From Takakia lepidozioides (lineage: Eukaryota > Streptophyta > Takakiopsida > Takakiales > Takakiaceae): a stretch of DNA of 60,000 bases. Every line of letters begins with the position of its first letter. Within the stretch, counting starts at the first letter, position 1. The stretch lies in contig CM060733.1 in assembly GCA_030704615.1 (NCBI GenBank), forward strand, positions 47,990,001 to 48,050,000. Reading direction: 5' to 3'. Position numbers and translations under genes: made by a program. The notes beneath the pieces are model-generated. The model did no database searches, was not told where the DNA came from, and saw only the letters and a list, made by a program, of their open reading frames with translations. Of this stretch, positions 10,901-19,945 are shown piece by piece.

Positions 10901-11093
10901 GGGTCCTCCACATGTCCAACATATCACCCCTGGTTGTTGTTGGCCTGCAAAAGACGCCACGGGCCTCTGCACCTGAGGTCCCCTGTAAGCTCCATGGAAC
11001 TTGGGCTGGGCAACCTTGCCCCCCTAACCACGCTGTTCTGGGCAGTCCCTTGTGTCTGTAGGCTGACAGCTGTGCCCCGTGCAGGCATGTCAA
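7911..11093 (-). CDS. Zinc knuckle, aspartic protease and DNA methyltransferase part of gypsy Pol
   Basis: This 1060-codon open frame has no ATG at its upstream edge and is part of a longer polyprotein. Residues 87-100 form a CCHC zinc knuckle (QCGHC...GH...QC). A Gly/Arg/Gln-rich linker follows, then a long Ala/Pro-rich spacer. The retropepsin active site is VLLDSGAQP at 412-420, with Asp415. Residues about 640-960 are a C5 cytosine methyltransferase. A short acidic tail leads to a TAG at 7911-7913, after which the same frame continues into reverse transcriptase. The protease would mature the polyprotein and might release the methyltransferase. It is much the longest open frame in the window, while RT and integrase are broken by stops. 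Frame and orientation rule out an unrelated host gene lying by chance inside the element. Confidence 0.93.
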   Translation of the reverse strand: MTCLHGAQLSAYRHKGLPRTAWLGGQGCPAQVPWSLQGTSGAEARGVFCRPTTTRGDMLDMWRTPCQERLPENGKMPAQAQPAQLQCGHCGKYGHGDAQCYDLHPELRPGQFQGNNGGRGRGRPAQRGRGGRARGAGQGQAQHGQGCEGQGVDQGMANRLQQLEQRLAAMAIAQAVPAPRRDGPPPAPEGGDMGGMGFMCGAALPLEQVESAAAVTRGAARVPEPRGAEVELDPQRGEASRQARLPQSFTLAETVSTPTMAPSSRPTVTEAEVTMPLGRATRAALTPATGVLLGPATSVCQAPLFSATMIVTPGVRPAAVFRLAATLCESGEVTSSSAELVEGVVAEGSSDLRVKTATAAPWQAAVARLTELPARPAFERAMVTPGVVMLDNQGDIFTLSGPAGKKYRPLRVLLDSGAQPLMLGRAAIAGLGLMEADMEPCPFQIQTSLGGSEQTLAIRLQPDHHIDGSVMRAKAIVTDAVSYDVLVGGAVLYPMGFTLDFWEESASYRPGWQSGDGRRAQLLVTFIGDIAAAQRGKMPTLAAFTAAVSWPGELLEGNAHVEDVPPPAEQDDMHGMAELPAMVAHTPLWGTSKDLQQVADRRVQQAWVEAFVPSGEEGSAGIAPGPPQLSPLDTKPIVWQYPDEGICLLDLFGGISTGLAAVLQAGVRVRRYLYVERDETARRVSLRHVAQLVQQYPALLPVSAVRGYQQALPADISLLGAPDLEQVGSIDLVVAGWPCQGHSSAGHGNGLRDSRTGLFWEMVRILRHLQLHQAVSPAYILENVPLMGDSRARVMASVHQVRSWLGSAVLLDAAAVGSRAHRPRLWWTNLMPPALLKRAFDGVQRPTHLIVDSILDTRRQSQRVRHDDRSPLAVVNRVGQPRAALPTLLSFPGSYAFRDGGPGLLWDAQLQQLVEPNADERERAMGFSTGTTTVPSLSEASRRQVLGQAMDLNCLTWIISLAMAEQRRVRSALPLTVSLPTETVQAASGGEPVMTTGCRHPWHTWEVLEVQRELAAKAAVMDKVGDSSRDEEVLNDEMMGQDEALSLTEQEGSTAQEVAA
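8214..9176 (-). other. DNMT3-type C5 cytosine methyltransferase domain
   Basis: Conserved motifs appear in the canonical order. Motif I is LLDLFGGISTGLAAV (about residues 648-662), for S-adenosylmethionine binding. The motif II acidic residue is in LYVERDE. Motif IV is VVAGWPCQGHSSAG, with catalytic Cys739 encoded at 8877-8879. Motif VI is YILENVPLMGD. Motif VIII is LDAAAVGSRAHRPRLWWTNL. Motif IX is RERAMGF, and motif X is RRQVLGQAMDLN. The wording of motifs I, VIII, IX and X (FGGISTG, AHRPRLWWTNL, LGQAM) is closest to DNMT3/DRM. The order I to X excludes the permuted DRM arrangement. The target recognition stretch between VIII and IX is short, about 85 residues. All key residues are present, so activity is plausible but not shown. 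Confidence 0.93.
10883..10921 (-). other. First zinc knuckle of Gag, in the gag frame
   Basis: The residues CWTCGGPHVKRDC form a CCHC knuckle that binds element RNA during packaging. It reads in the same frame as gag upstream. The second knuckle 50 residues later reads in the pol frame. One missing base near 10880 explains the change, because adding one C would give a natural continuation. The intact element probably encoded Gag-Pol as a single frame. A programmed frameshift is the alternative but is less likely. Confidence 0.7.
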
Positions 11094-11326
11094 AAATTCT
11101 CCTTTCTTTTCACTCTATGTCTCAGATCTCCAGTCAGTGGAAAATGTGCAGCAAAGATATGTCATACCGAGTATCTTAAGACAGATTGTTACCAAAGCAT
11201 CTATTTGATACCAGTGTTTGAAGCCTATGGAACAAAATAGAAAGAGGTACGGTATCAAGTAGTCATCCTTGTTCATCCAAGGCTGTGCAGAATCTTGTAG
11301 TATATTTTGGTCATACTTCAGCTCCC
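11094..11326 (-). other. Disrupted linker between Gag and the zinc knuckles
   Basis: About 230 bases with stops in the gag and pol frames and no recognisable domain separate the Gag stop from the knuckle region. The base composition is more AT-rich than its surroundings, so this may be a small insertion. Confidence 0.4.
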
Positions 11327-12322
11327 CTATCTAGGGTAAATAGAATCTCTGTTGTTGCCAAATCCAATTGTAACAACTCGCTCCTCCACCATGTTGAGCT
11401 CAATCCGCTCAGCCAGCAGAAACACATCTGCTAATGTGGGTTGGGCTGCTTGTAACAGGGTTGCATCCCGCACCCTTCTCATGAGCTCCTTGTCCAAAAT
11501 TCCATACCAGAACTGGATTGTCTGAGCTTCAGTAACCCCTTGGGTCACACTTATCAAGCGCCTCATACGAGTGTAGGCCTCTCGCAAGCTCTCACTGGGT
11601 TTGCGCTGAAAGTCTTGCAAACTTCGCAGCTTCTCTGTCCGTACACCTTGGTAGTTCCTCCGCAACTCCTGGAAGAACTCCACCACCGGGTTGAATCTAG
11701 GCATATGTGTTGTAGTCGTGGCAGGAGGAGTAGTAGCACCTTTTGAACTGGTACCACCTGCAGAAGTACCGCCATTACTTGTTCCACTACTAGTGCTGGT
11801 AGTGGGAGATATTGGTACTGATGCAGCTACTGGTCGCGTCGTGCCTCGAGTAATGGAGACGTAGTCAGGTGACCAATACATCCTCCACTCCTCAATCTCT
11901 GCTTCATGTCCTCGCCTGAACTCGTGGTAATCGTTCATAGGCGGACCTTCCAAATGCTGGAACAGTCCCTTCCACGCCATGAATGGGGTGAATAGCTGTG
12001 GATTGCGCATCTGCTGCAAATCACACCAGCTGTCGAACTCCTGGATAAAGTCATCCAACTCGATTGTGCCCACAGCTCCAGAGTACCTACGAGGCCCCTT
12101 GGTAGCTCCATACATCTCCTCCATGTCGTCCCACAACAATGGCGAATGAAACTGCACACCTGTTGATGAAGCCTCCGAGTCTGTGTCTGACTCTGTACTA
12201 GTTGAGGGTGGAGGTGAAGGTGGCCTGAAACGAACACCTCGTCTGGTGAACCCACTCTCATTGCTACTGCCTGTAGCCGTACTCCCCTTAGAACCCCTGG
12301 GTAACTCCGTGATGACACTCAC
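11327..12322 (-). CDS. Gag capsid protein of the gypsy element
   Basis: This open frame of 331 residues has a retrotransposon Gag core (retrotrans_gag family). The signature region NPVVEFFQELRRNY, LRSLQDFQRKPSESLREAYT and a following Arg-rich helix match the part that assembles the capsid-like particle. The N-terminal 60 residues are Ser/Pro-rich. The frame begins at a GTG with an upstream stop at 12347-12349. The first ATG is near residue 67 (MEEMYG), so the true start has been lost or lies in another frame. A stop at 11327 cuts it before the zinc knuckles, which continue in the same frame 400 bases on. Confidence 0.82.
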   Translation of the reverse strand: MSVITELPRGSKGSTATGSSNESGFTRRGVRFRPPSPPPSTSTESDTDSEASSTGVQFHSPLLWDDMEEMYGATKGPRRYSGAVGTIELDDFIQEFDSWCDLQQMRNPQLFTPFMAWKGLFQHLEGPPMNDYHEFRRGHEAEIEEWRMYWSPDYVSITRGTTRPVAASVPISPTTSTSSGTSNGGTSAGGTSSKGATTPPATTTTHMPRFNPVVEFFQELRRNYQGVRTEKLRSLQDFQRKPSESLREAYTRMRRLISVTQGVTEAQTIQFWYGILDKELMRRVRDATLLQAAQPTLADVFLLAERIELNMVEERVVTIGFGNNRDSIYPR

Positions 12323-12860
12323 AATGTGTACCTCCCCTACGTGACATTATAAGGCTCTATTACTAATTTTAATAGTGACACGGGTAGGCACCTGTTGCAT
12401 TTTAAGGATCATATCCCAATGGCTCAGGGCACCTGCACCTGCATCCACCGCAAGAACTCCTATGGTTGGCTGATCATCAACCCAGCCTCACCATAGAAGA
12501 AACACTGGTGGTCTTGCTGGTCATCACTCCAGCCTCACCACCGACAGCATACTCTAGGATTGACCGGTGATCAAATCCGGCCTAATCCCTATGAAAGCAA
12601 GCGCCCACACAAAACCAACATGGCGCACAGTCAAGCATGCAGGTGTTGGGGGGGATCCAAACACAAGAAATCAAAACATCAACACCCCCACACCAAAATC
12701 CAGCTGCAATGCTGATCCTGCAGAATAGCCCAGCCCAAAACCCCGGACTGACTGGCCTCCACCAAGAGAGGCTTTGGCAACTACAAGTACAAGGTAATGA
12801 AAATAGTACAGAGATGGAGGGGAAGAATAGAAGCCCGACCAAACAAGATCTAATCCTGAT
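12323..12860 (-). other. Spacer between the unknown ORF and gag
   Basis: About 540 bases without a convincing frame. The Gag start signal and any splice site for gag should lie here, but I cannot pick one out. Confidence 0.4.
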
Positions 12861-13610
12861 CTATGCTATCAACTGCCAGACTTCTCTCAAAGTGCCTCGC
12901 TCTGCATGATGGTAAGGTGTAGGAGGTATATCTATGTCCAGAAACCTGTCACTAACCTTGTCCCAAGCTACAGTAGCTCGCTCTAACCAACCCTCCTCCT
13001 CTTTCTGCCAGGTAGAGACAAAGCAATACTCCCCTATCTCCCGCTCACTGAACACTAAGGAAAACAAAGGTAGGGTCTGATAGTCTCTCAACTCGAAAGC
13101 TTTGAGATGGTTGCGGGTGTCCTCATTGCGAATGAGTGCATCTCCTTCACGCACAACGAACATGTCATTGCTAATGAACCCCCGCTCGTGGTTGCTCTGT
13201 GCAGAGCGTATCCGGCTGCAACCATGTCTGATTGCACAAACTTTTGTAGCTCCTGCTCCTCTGCTCCAGTACACCATGGCCTTGTGGCTGAACACCTTGG
13301 TCCCCGGGGCTGTCTTTGGCTGTGTTCCAAGCCTAGCTTTCACCCACTTTGATATTTCACCTACAGCTGCAGAACTGCTGGCTCCAACAGAGTTCTGACT
13401 GTCCAAGGCGATATTGAGGCCCTCAACGCCAACTACAGCAGTTTATTGTCCACTACTAATGTCTGACTCCCTGTATGCAATCAACTCGTCCAACTGTTCT
13501 CCACTCAAATCAGTCTGAGTTCCTTGGGAAATATAAATCTTGTCCCCTTTGGTGCACAGGCTAAGAGAAGAGACCTGCCCTTCAATCACGTCCTCATTTC
13601 CCCCAGCCAT
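12861..13610 (-). pseudogene. Unknown ORF upstream of gag in the methyltransferase element
   Basis: The frame starts at an ATG (13608-13610, MAGGNEDVIEGQVSSL) and runs about 249 codons with one internal TAA at 13443-13445. CAA to TAA would restore it. The product after the stop is soluble-looking, with no membrane segment, and holds stretches such as VGEISKWVKARLGTQP, ATKVCAIRHGCSR, EREIGEYCFVSTWQKEEEGW and RFLDIDIPPTPYHH. I recognise no family. It is on the same strand as gag and pol, in another frame, about 540 bases upstream of Gag, so it looks like an accessory gene of the element. Confidence 0.6.
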
Positions 13611-13979
13611 ACAAGGAGTACATCCCCAGATTTATCTCTCATGTAGACCAGAACATGTTCTAGAAACAGGATTGTGGATCTTTCATGGCACACTCACACT
13701 CTAAAAATTCCATAGATTTTTAGTAGAGTCCCAAAAACAAAAACCAGGTCTAGATAGGTAGATTTTCCCTTTCTGCAGCTATCCCCTCAAAAACTGAGTC
13801 AAACGGAGCTCATTTGACGAAGATATGACCAACCAGGCTCTTTAAACATAACACCTTTTTCTTTTCTTTCTTTTTAAAAAAAAAAAGACAAAACAAATAC
13901 AAAGAAAACTCTTTTTTTTTTCTTTTTTTTTTAAAATACTTATCTTGGTTCCCTGTTCCCTGGTTATCTACGGGTTCCC
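13611..13979. other. Low-complexity T/A tracts, no gene
   Basis: T-rich and A-rich runs occupy 13850-13935. The rest shows no coding signal. It may mark the junction of the gypsy leader with foreign sequence. Confidence 0.5.
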
Positions 13980-15780
13980 GAGGCCGTTCCCCTCCAGGTC
14001 TATGCAAAATCAAGCTGGTGCCGACAATGCTCACGTACTGAGGCACTCAGGATTGAAGACCCAAAGTGCTTCTATCTCGTCTCACCAACAGCCGACGCTA
14101 CTGCCTGCAGCAGCTCTCACACCAGCAGGGCTTGTACCTGCAGGCCCTTGTCTCAAGCGAGCCTCCAGCACACTGAATAGCGATATCGCCAGCTCCCACT
14201 CAGGCTCTAAAAAAGGTTAGGGGGGCCCTCCCCACATATGGAAATCTCCAATTCACAGATGGGGCCCCAGCTTTGGGTGGGATACCCTGCATTAGAACAA
14301 CATGCATATGACTTGGCGCTTCCCTATATCACCGATCCAAGAGATGCGACATGATTTGAAGGCTTTTCCTCACGTTCCCCCAACTCTATTTTCCATCAGT
14401 AAGGCCTGACGGGAAGGAGGGCCAACTCTTTCCACTTACACAGACATGCCAAAGGAGCAGGCCCTGACCAGCAAAAGGTTCGCCCACATACATATCCCCC
14501 TGTGTAATGTTCTCTACTCGCCGATCACCGCGTACACCAAACACGGTAGTAAGACTTGGCCAGGACTACTCAAGGTTGAACTGTTGCATCCCGCCAGAGA
14601 TGGTATCGCCTTGCTCAAAGGAAACCGCACCTTCGTTCTAGAGATGGCCTCTGGAATTCTTCATGGTCTACAAAGCAAATCCGCATACGAAGTTCTGCTT
14701 CATTTACCAGGCAACCGACGACTCCAAGCAGAGAATGCTTAGCACTAGGGGTGCGGGTCAATCATACACTCATCAAATCACAGCTCCACATTCGTAAAAC
14801 CAGTATGACTGACATCTCTGCAACACCTCAGGAGATTGTTGCTGAGAGAGACGCCGTCACATTGGTAGCAAAAAAAAAAACCTCAACTCACTGCACTCTC
14901 AAGCAACAACAGTAAACGCACTTCAAGGCATTTCTGGCAAAGACAACATCGTTCAAATTCACTTCGGCTGAGAAGACAAAGCACATCGGCTTGGCCCTCA
15001 TCACCTGCAGGAACCCGAGTATCTACACACAATGGTGCAATCGGCCATCCATTCTAGTCATTGACAAGTACATCCAGTTCGAGTTGCATATCAACAGCCT
15101 GAACGGGGCTGTTCCCCCCTGTTGCAGAGATACTCGAGCGACCGAGAGTCGCCAACATCAACCAGGCCCTTGCCGAAACTGTACAATCAATCAGCTTCAA
15201 GACGACCTCAAACCAAAAACAAGGCCACGACTCACTAATGGCAGAAATCAACAAGCGACTAGCCGCTCAGGCCATCTCCATCAAGACAAATATCAAAGAG
15301 GATTTAGTGGCCATGGAAAATAAGGTCTCAATTAGCATGGCTGCCCGGCAGGAAGGACATCACACTGACCTCCTGTCGCTCTAGTATTCCATCACCAAAA
15401 ATCTAGGTGCTAACTTAGCACTCTTCTACGAGCATGCAAATAAGGTACTTGAAAAGCTACCCCCCCCCCCCATGCAGGCTCAATCAACCCACAGGGCAAG
15501 GCGCGGCCATTATCGCAGAGAATGCACACCCAAAGGCTCACCAGCCGCTGGCTCTACTTGAACTCCCATTCACTGCTGCCCCATTCGCTGCTCTCATTCA
15601 CCGCAGCGGGCTCTATGGGGGCCCTGACATCACACCACCACCAGCTGCCATCGGCATATCCTCCACAGGCGGCGGCGCCCCTACAGTGGAAACACACCTC
15701 ACCAATGCCAACAGGAATCTGGACATACCACCATTACTCTCTCTTCTACCTATACCCCCTGAGTCCCACCATTGCGACTG
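13980..15780 (+). mobile_element. Decayed ORF1/gag-like remnant on the plus strand
   Basis: Several plus-strand fragments follow one another: 13945-14220, 14446-14742 (98 residues with KRFAHIHIPLCNVLYSPITAY and LLKGNRTFVLEMASG) and a helical Lys/Gln-rich stretch near 15140-15390. Near 15490 comes a degenerate zinc-knuckle-like GHYRREC. The order (globular part, coiled coil, basic knuckle) resembles ORF1 or Gag of another retroelement. Frameshifts and stops are frequent. It lies opposite to the gypsy genes and between them and the right LTR-like repeat, which suggests a nested insertion. Family assignment is weak. Confidence 0.35.
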
Positions 15781-15940
15781 AGGATGTGAAAAACTCCAGC
15801 TAGCGCCATTCTATGCTCATTACTTGAGCTGTGTACAAGACCATGACCATCTATATTATAATAGTGTTTTTAAATAAAAAAACAAAAACATCATATCTAG
15901 CTTAGCACTAGAAAACTAGATAGAGGTCATCTCTCTCGAG

Positions 15941-16297
15941 TGATAAACAAGCTAAAAGGACACACACTCTCAACACAAGAAATATGAAATCCATCGCTAT
16001 CACTCTTTAAAAATAGAAGTCGAGCCAGGGGCACCCCAAGCTATGGGGACTCCACCCCACAACAACCTATACTCCCATCATAAGCACACTCAGATCTAAA
16101 CGCATGAAGGAGCTCGGTCGCGCAGGCTCAACTCGAAAGAGATGAGCCGCGCGACTGCCGCTCTCGTGAAGATAAGACGGGTCAGGTGTCAAACTAAACT
16201 TGACACCTGATTTAACACCTGACCTAAATCCAAGTGTTAAATACAAATAACTAGCTTTATTCTAGCTAGTTTCACACTGTGCTTATTTAACTTGACA
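15941..16297 (-). repeat. 357-bp LTR-like repeat, right copy (probably truncated 5' LTR)
   Basis: It matches 4071-4427 over its full length, with the same ends. The 85-bp unit that adjoins the left copy is absent here. The bases that follow inward on the minus strand (CTCGAGAGAGATGACC) do not resemble a common primer binding site. It is either a truncated 5' LTR or an independent solo LTR. Confidence 0.6.
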
Positions 16298-17088
16298 AAG
16301 ATCCTAAAAATGTTACTCGATCCTTAGGGCACCCTTGGACTGGCCTGGGCTTAGTGGCGTCCATCATCCCACACCTATTCAGACGGTCCTTCATAAGCTG
16401 TTTCATAAGAACAACAGCAAAACACTACACCGATTTTGGTACCAGAAGTGCCAGTTGCAAGTTCTTGGAGATGCAAACACTAGAGCTCTCTCAGGACACA
16501 AGTTGCGGTCATTCTTGGAGCAGTGCGGAACCACAATGTCAATCACACTGTTGGATAGTGAAGCTACAGAGCCAGATCCGCGTATATGAGGCTCTGTCTG
16601 ATGTTTCCCACGAATCCGAGCATATGAGGTACATGGCTGATGTATGCACTAGTTAGCAATCACTTTACACCCCACAGGTTGATTCTAGTGGTGGTCTGGT
16701 ATCTGGGTTTCGCCAACCCGGGCATCAACCCGGGTCTCTCCTAACCTAACCTACTGTTCTCTGTTCCCGTAAGCATTTGTACTACCCTGCCAGTTCTCGA
16801 GTTCCCTGGCGGTCCCCCAAACCCTAACAGGCGGTGGTTAGGGTTCTCCTTTCCCCGGCCCCTACCAGAGCTCGACTCGTTGTTGCAGGTCTTTTCGGGT
16901 ATCATGTTAAGATGCACATATAGACATTATGGATGCAGGTTTCATGTGTTTATGAGCACCTCTTTATGATCTTCATTTGCGAGACACTATGGATGCAATT
17001 GATTCAGTGTATCCTATGAGATGAGCAGGTTTAGGAAATTCCAAAAACGCCTTGATGTGAAATGCATCGCAATTCACTTGATCACCCC
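16298..17088. other. Intergenic, no gene recognised
   Basis: Short open frames only. A small cluster of CAACCCGGG words occurs near 16715-16735. Nothing else stands out. Confidence 0.5.
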
Positions 17089-18180
17089 CTAAAAGTGCGC
17101 AATTCAATTGAACTAACCCTAATTTGCAGTTCAATTGAATTGTCGGCACACGATTCAATTGAATTGTCAACTCGCAATTCAATTGAATTGCTGATTACAA
17201 TTCAATTGAATTGCTGACTACAATTCAATTGAATTGTAATCTATAATTTTTAACTTATTTCTGTATATAATATATATATGTATATATTTAAATTATACAT
17301 ATATACATACACAGGTATAAGCTAAAAATACATGTTGCCTGTCTATTCTTGTTGTCCGTCTGTCAATCCTTTGCCCGTGGTAAGGCTTGAGCCCAAGATA
17401 AGCCTAAGGGAGAGTGAGAGAGGGAGAGAGAGAGAGGGGAAGTCACGAAGCGTTTGTAAAAGCGGGATTGTCTCTCTTTGTGGATGTTGGTGCCAATATA
17501 TGTACCAAACATGATACCAATGTAAGAGTATCAACGTGTAAGAGTTTGATATATTAAACTTATATAGAACACACATCCCAACTTCAACATAATACCTTTG
17601 TAAGGGTATCCAAATTTTTGATAATTCTCAAGATGAACATACTTTCTGTTTTCTTTGTCGTGGGCCAGATACTAGTGTTAGGGGACTACATGGTGATGCA
17701 GGGGAAGCCTTTCATCAATTGTCAGGTTTGATTTTGTCTGTTTTTTTCGGAGCCAACCATATTTCTTTTGCCAGTGAATCACATGAAGCTGTTGATCTGT
17801 CTCCGTTTCTGGCTCTCCCTTTCTCGCTGAGGCTGAGGCTGGTTTCACAACTCCATAATTTCCTCAAGGGCACAAGAAAGAGGGCCAGCAAGAATAGACG
17901 GGCAACATGTATTTTTAGCTTATACTCTTATATGTGTATAAATATAATTTGAATATATACATGTACATATATATTATATATTATATACAGAAATAAGTTA
18001 AAAAAATTATAGATTACAATTCAATTGAATTGTAGTCAGCAATTCAATTGAATTGCGAGTTGACAATTCAATTGAATTGCCAATTCGCAATTCAATTGAA
18101 TCGTGTGCCGACAATTCAATTGAATTGCAAATTAGGGTTAGTCAATTGAATTGCCCTTGCAATTCAATTGAATTGGTTTT
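17089..18180. repeat. Foldback element with palindrome-array inverted arms
   Basis: The left arm (about 17089-17350) and right arm (about 17890-18180) are inverted copies of each other. Each arm holds five to seven units of the 16-base palindrome CAATTCAATTGAATTG, separated by short linkers that also match in inverted order (for example CGGCACACG and CGTGTGCCG). Inside these is an AT-rich stretch and then GCAACATGTATTTTTAGC. The 540-base centre has no clear gene. Long modular inverted ends are typical of foldback transposons. No target duplication could be fixed. Confidence 0.85.
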
Positions 18181-19258
18181 CTTGAATATTCAAATGGCTA
18201 TTTGAATAGTTCAGATGGCCATTTCAATATTGAATTTGAATTTGAATTCCAGTACCATTTTTATTTTATTATTTTTTAATACCATATCCGAGTTCATATT
18301 TCTAGGTTATTGACATTTAGATACCAGGGCTTTACCGCTCAAAGCCGGATGTAGACCGCTCCGCAAATTGCGGTGAGGTGAGTTGGGACTTAGGCATTTT
18401 TTGCGAGTCCCCCCTCACTGTCAATGAACGGTTTTCCTCATATGTTCTCATTGCACCTCCTAATCTAAAAGTCTTAAGCGTACTGAAGCGAGGATAAGGT
18501 CTCAATACCCTCTGAAGACTGCCAACACGTCCGTCTGGATCGGCCATAATCCCTCTTTTGAACTAATGAATTAACAAGATTCTTCTTCGTCCCTGACCTC
18601 TCTCCCTTCTCTTCCCTCTACTAGGCATTCCTTCTTCTCATCTTTCATCTGGCTACTCCATCTCTACTGCTCATTAATGAGCCACATTCTTTTGGCTACG
18701 GCGCGGCTCCCCAAGACAGTTCTCTGGTAGTGTTTGCACTATGCATGTACTGCCATTTCCTAAAGGCTGCGGGGCTTTTTATGATTCTGATCTGCACTTC
18801 CAGCTAATGCCTGCAAGCATCGTCCCTCGCACTTCATGAAAGTCTGCGGAGTTGAAGCGAAACTGACCTTCACAGCTCACCCTGGCCGCTTTCCATAACG
18901 CGCTGGCCTACATTGCAGCGATGGAGTATCGGGAAGTGATCTCTCCAACCTCCTCTTTATGACTCCATTGCAGCTCGGTTCTTGTTTGCTTCCCCCCTTG
19001 TTCTGCAATTACTTGGCCACGCTGCATTTCCGGCCAACAGCGGTAGCATTAACGAACAAGTCCCGTGTAGTCACTCACAAGTTGCTGAATGCAGTCCTGG
19101 TCCTTCTCACTTTGCTAGTGTTTCGGCTGCTCATCTCTTGCTTCAATTCAATCCTTCCTAGATATCCTCACTGTGGCCTAGAGGATCTGTAGTTGTGGCT
19201 GGAGGATTTCTGGGCAAGTGTGTATACAGGCCTTTGCTGACTATCTTTTGCAGGAACC
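18181..19258. other. Intergenic or LINE leader, no gene recognised
   Basis: 18181-18310 is AT-rich with TTTGAAT words. From 18310 the sequence is balanced and without a long frame. It may include the 5' untranslated part of the LINE whose ORF1 begins near 19259. Confidence 0.4.
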
Positions 19259-19945
19259 ATGAATGCCAGAGGAGCATCAAGTCACCGAGGCAGCAAAGGC
19301 GGTTCTGCTCGTCGATCAGGCTCAGCTGTGGCAGTCGGCAGTGGGAGGTCAAAATGGATAAAAACTACTCCACTTCCAATGGCTCAGGGGACTCAATCTT
19401 GGGCAAAGGTCCAACCCAATCGGCCGATGTACACTCCTCCAGTGAAGAGGACGTTGTGTGGGAGGATTCCATTCCACAGGAGGTGACCGACTGGCCAGTT
19501 CTAGTCTTGGACAAAGAGAAGCTCTGATCGCAGGAGCTAAAGCTCACTCAAAGGGGGATTTTGATCTACTTCCCGGGGAAAACCAGACCCAGGCTGTGGG
19601 TACGTCGCTGGATTGTTAAACATCTTGGAGCGGATGGAGGTCTTGCCCACCACTACAGCCTCTCCATGGGCAAGGGCTTCTACCTGGCCTTGTTCAGTTC
19701 CCCTGAAGAAGCAGAGACAGCTCTGAAATTTAACACTCAGCTGTCAGCTATCAAGGTCTTCCTCTTCCCTTGGACCCACGATTGGGGTCACAGGAAAGGC
19801 GTGATGTGGAAGCCAAGGGTTATTGTGATACCCTTCCTTCCGGCTACTTATCTGTCCTCTCTCCCTGAAATAGGCGCCAGCTTCGGCACCTTCATGGGCT
19901 CACTGAATGTTTTTGAGCCGATGCTTGACAACATAAGGAGTGTGG
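19259..19945 (+). pseudogene. LINE ORF1, N-terminal part (DUF4283-like)
   Basis: The coding signal starts at an ATG (MNARGASSHRGSKGG) and passes through three frames, so it has at least two indels. From 19561 the region RPRLWVRRWIVKH...GKGFYLALFSSPEEAETAL...KVFLFPWTHDWG...PRVIVIPFLPATYLSSLPEIGASFGTF resembles the DUF4283 domain at the start of plant LINE ORF1 proteins. These coat the element RNA. It breaks off near 19945, where the antisense LINE sequence begins. Confidence 0.65.

Larger units (their letters stand above)
4071..16297 (-). mobile_element. Ty3/gypsy retrotransposon encoding a DNA methyltransferase and a PHD finger
   Basis: All coding modules lie on the minus strand between the two 357-bp LTR-like repeats. 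In element order they are an unknown ORF (13610-12861), Gag (12322-11327), two zinc knuckles, aspartic protease, DNMT3-type methyltransferase, reverse transcriptase, RNase H, integrase and a PHD finger (to 4775). The order RT, RNase H, integrase defines Ty3/gypsy (Metaviridae). From 11093 to about 5112 everything is in one frame, interrupted by six in-frame stops. One indel lies between the two zinc knuckles and one near the end of integrase. The copy is therefore inactive as read. No tRNA-type primer binding site is visible next to the right repeat, and the region 13.9-15.9 kb appears to hold foreign sequence, so exact boundaries are uncertain. Confidence 0.85.

Noticed and set aside
14446-14742. 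98-codon plus-strand frame as an independent gene
   Set aside because: It is one fragment of a longer decayed retroelement-like stretch with many stops on both sides.
17089-18180. CRISPR or centromeric satellite
   Set aside because: The repeats form two inverted arms around a unique centre, which is a foldback structure.
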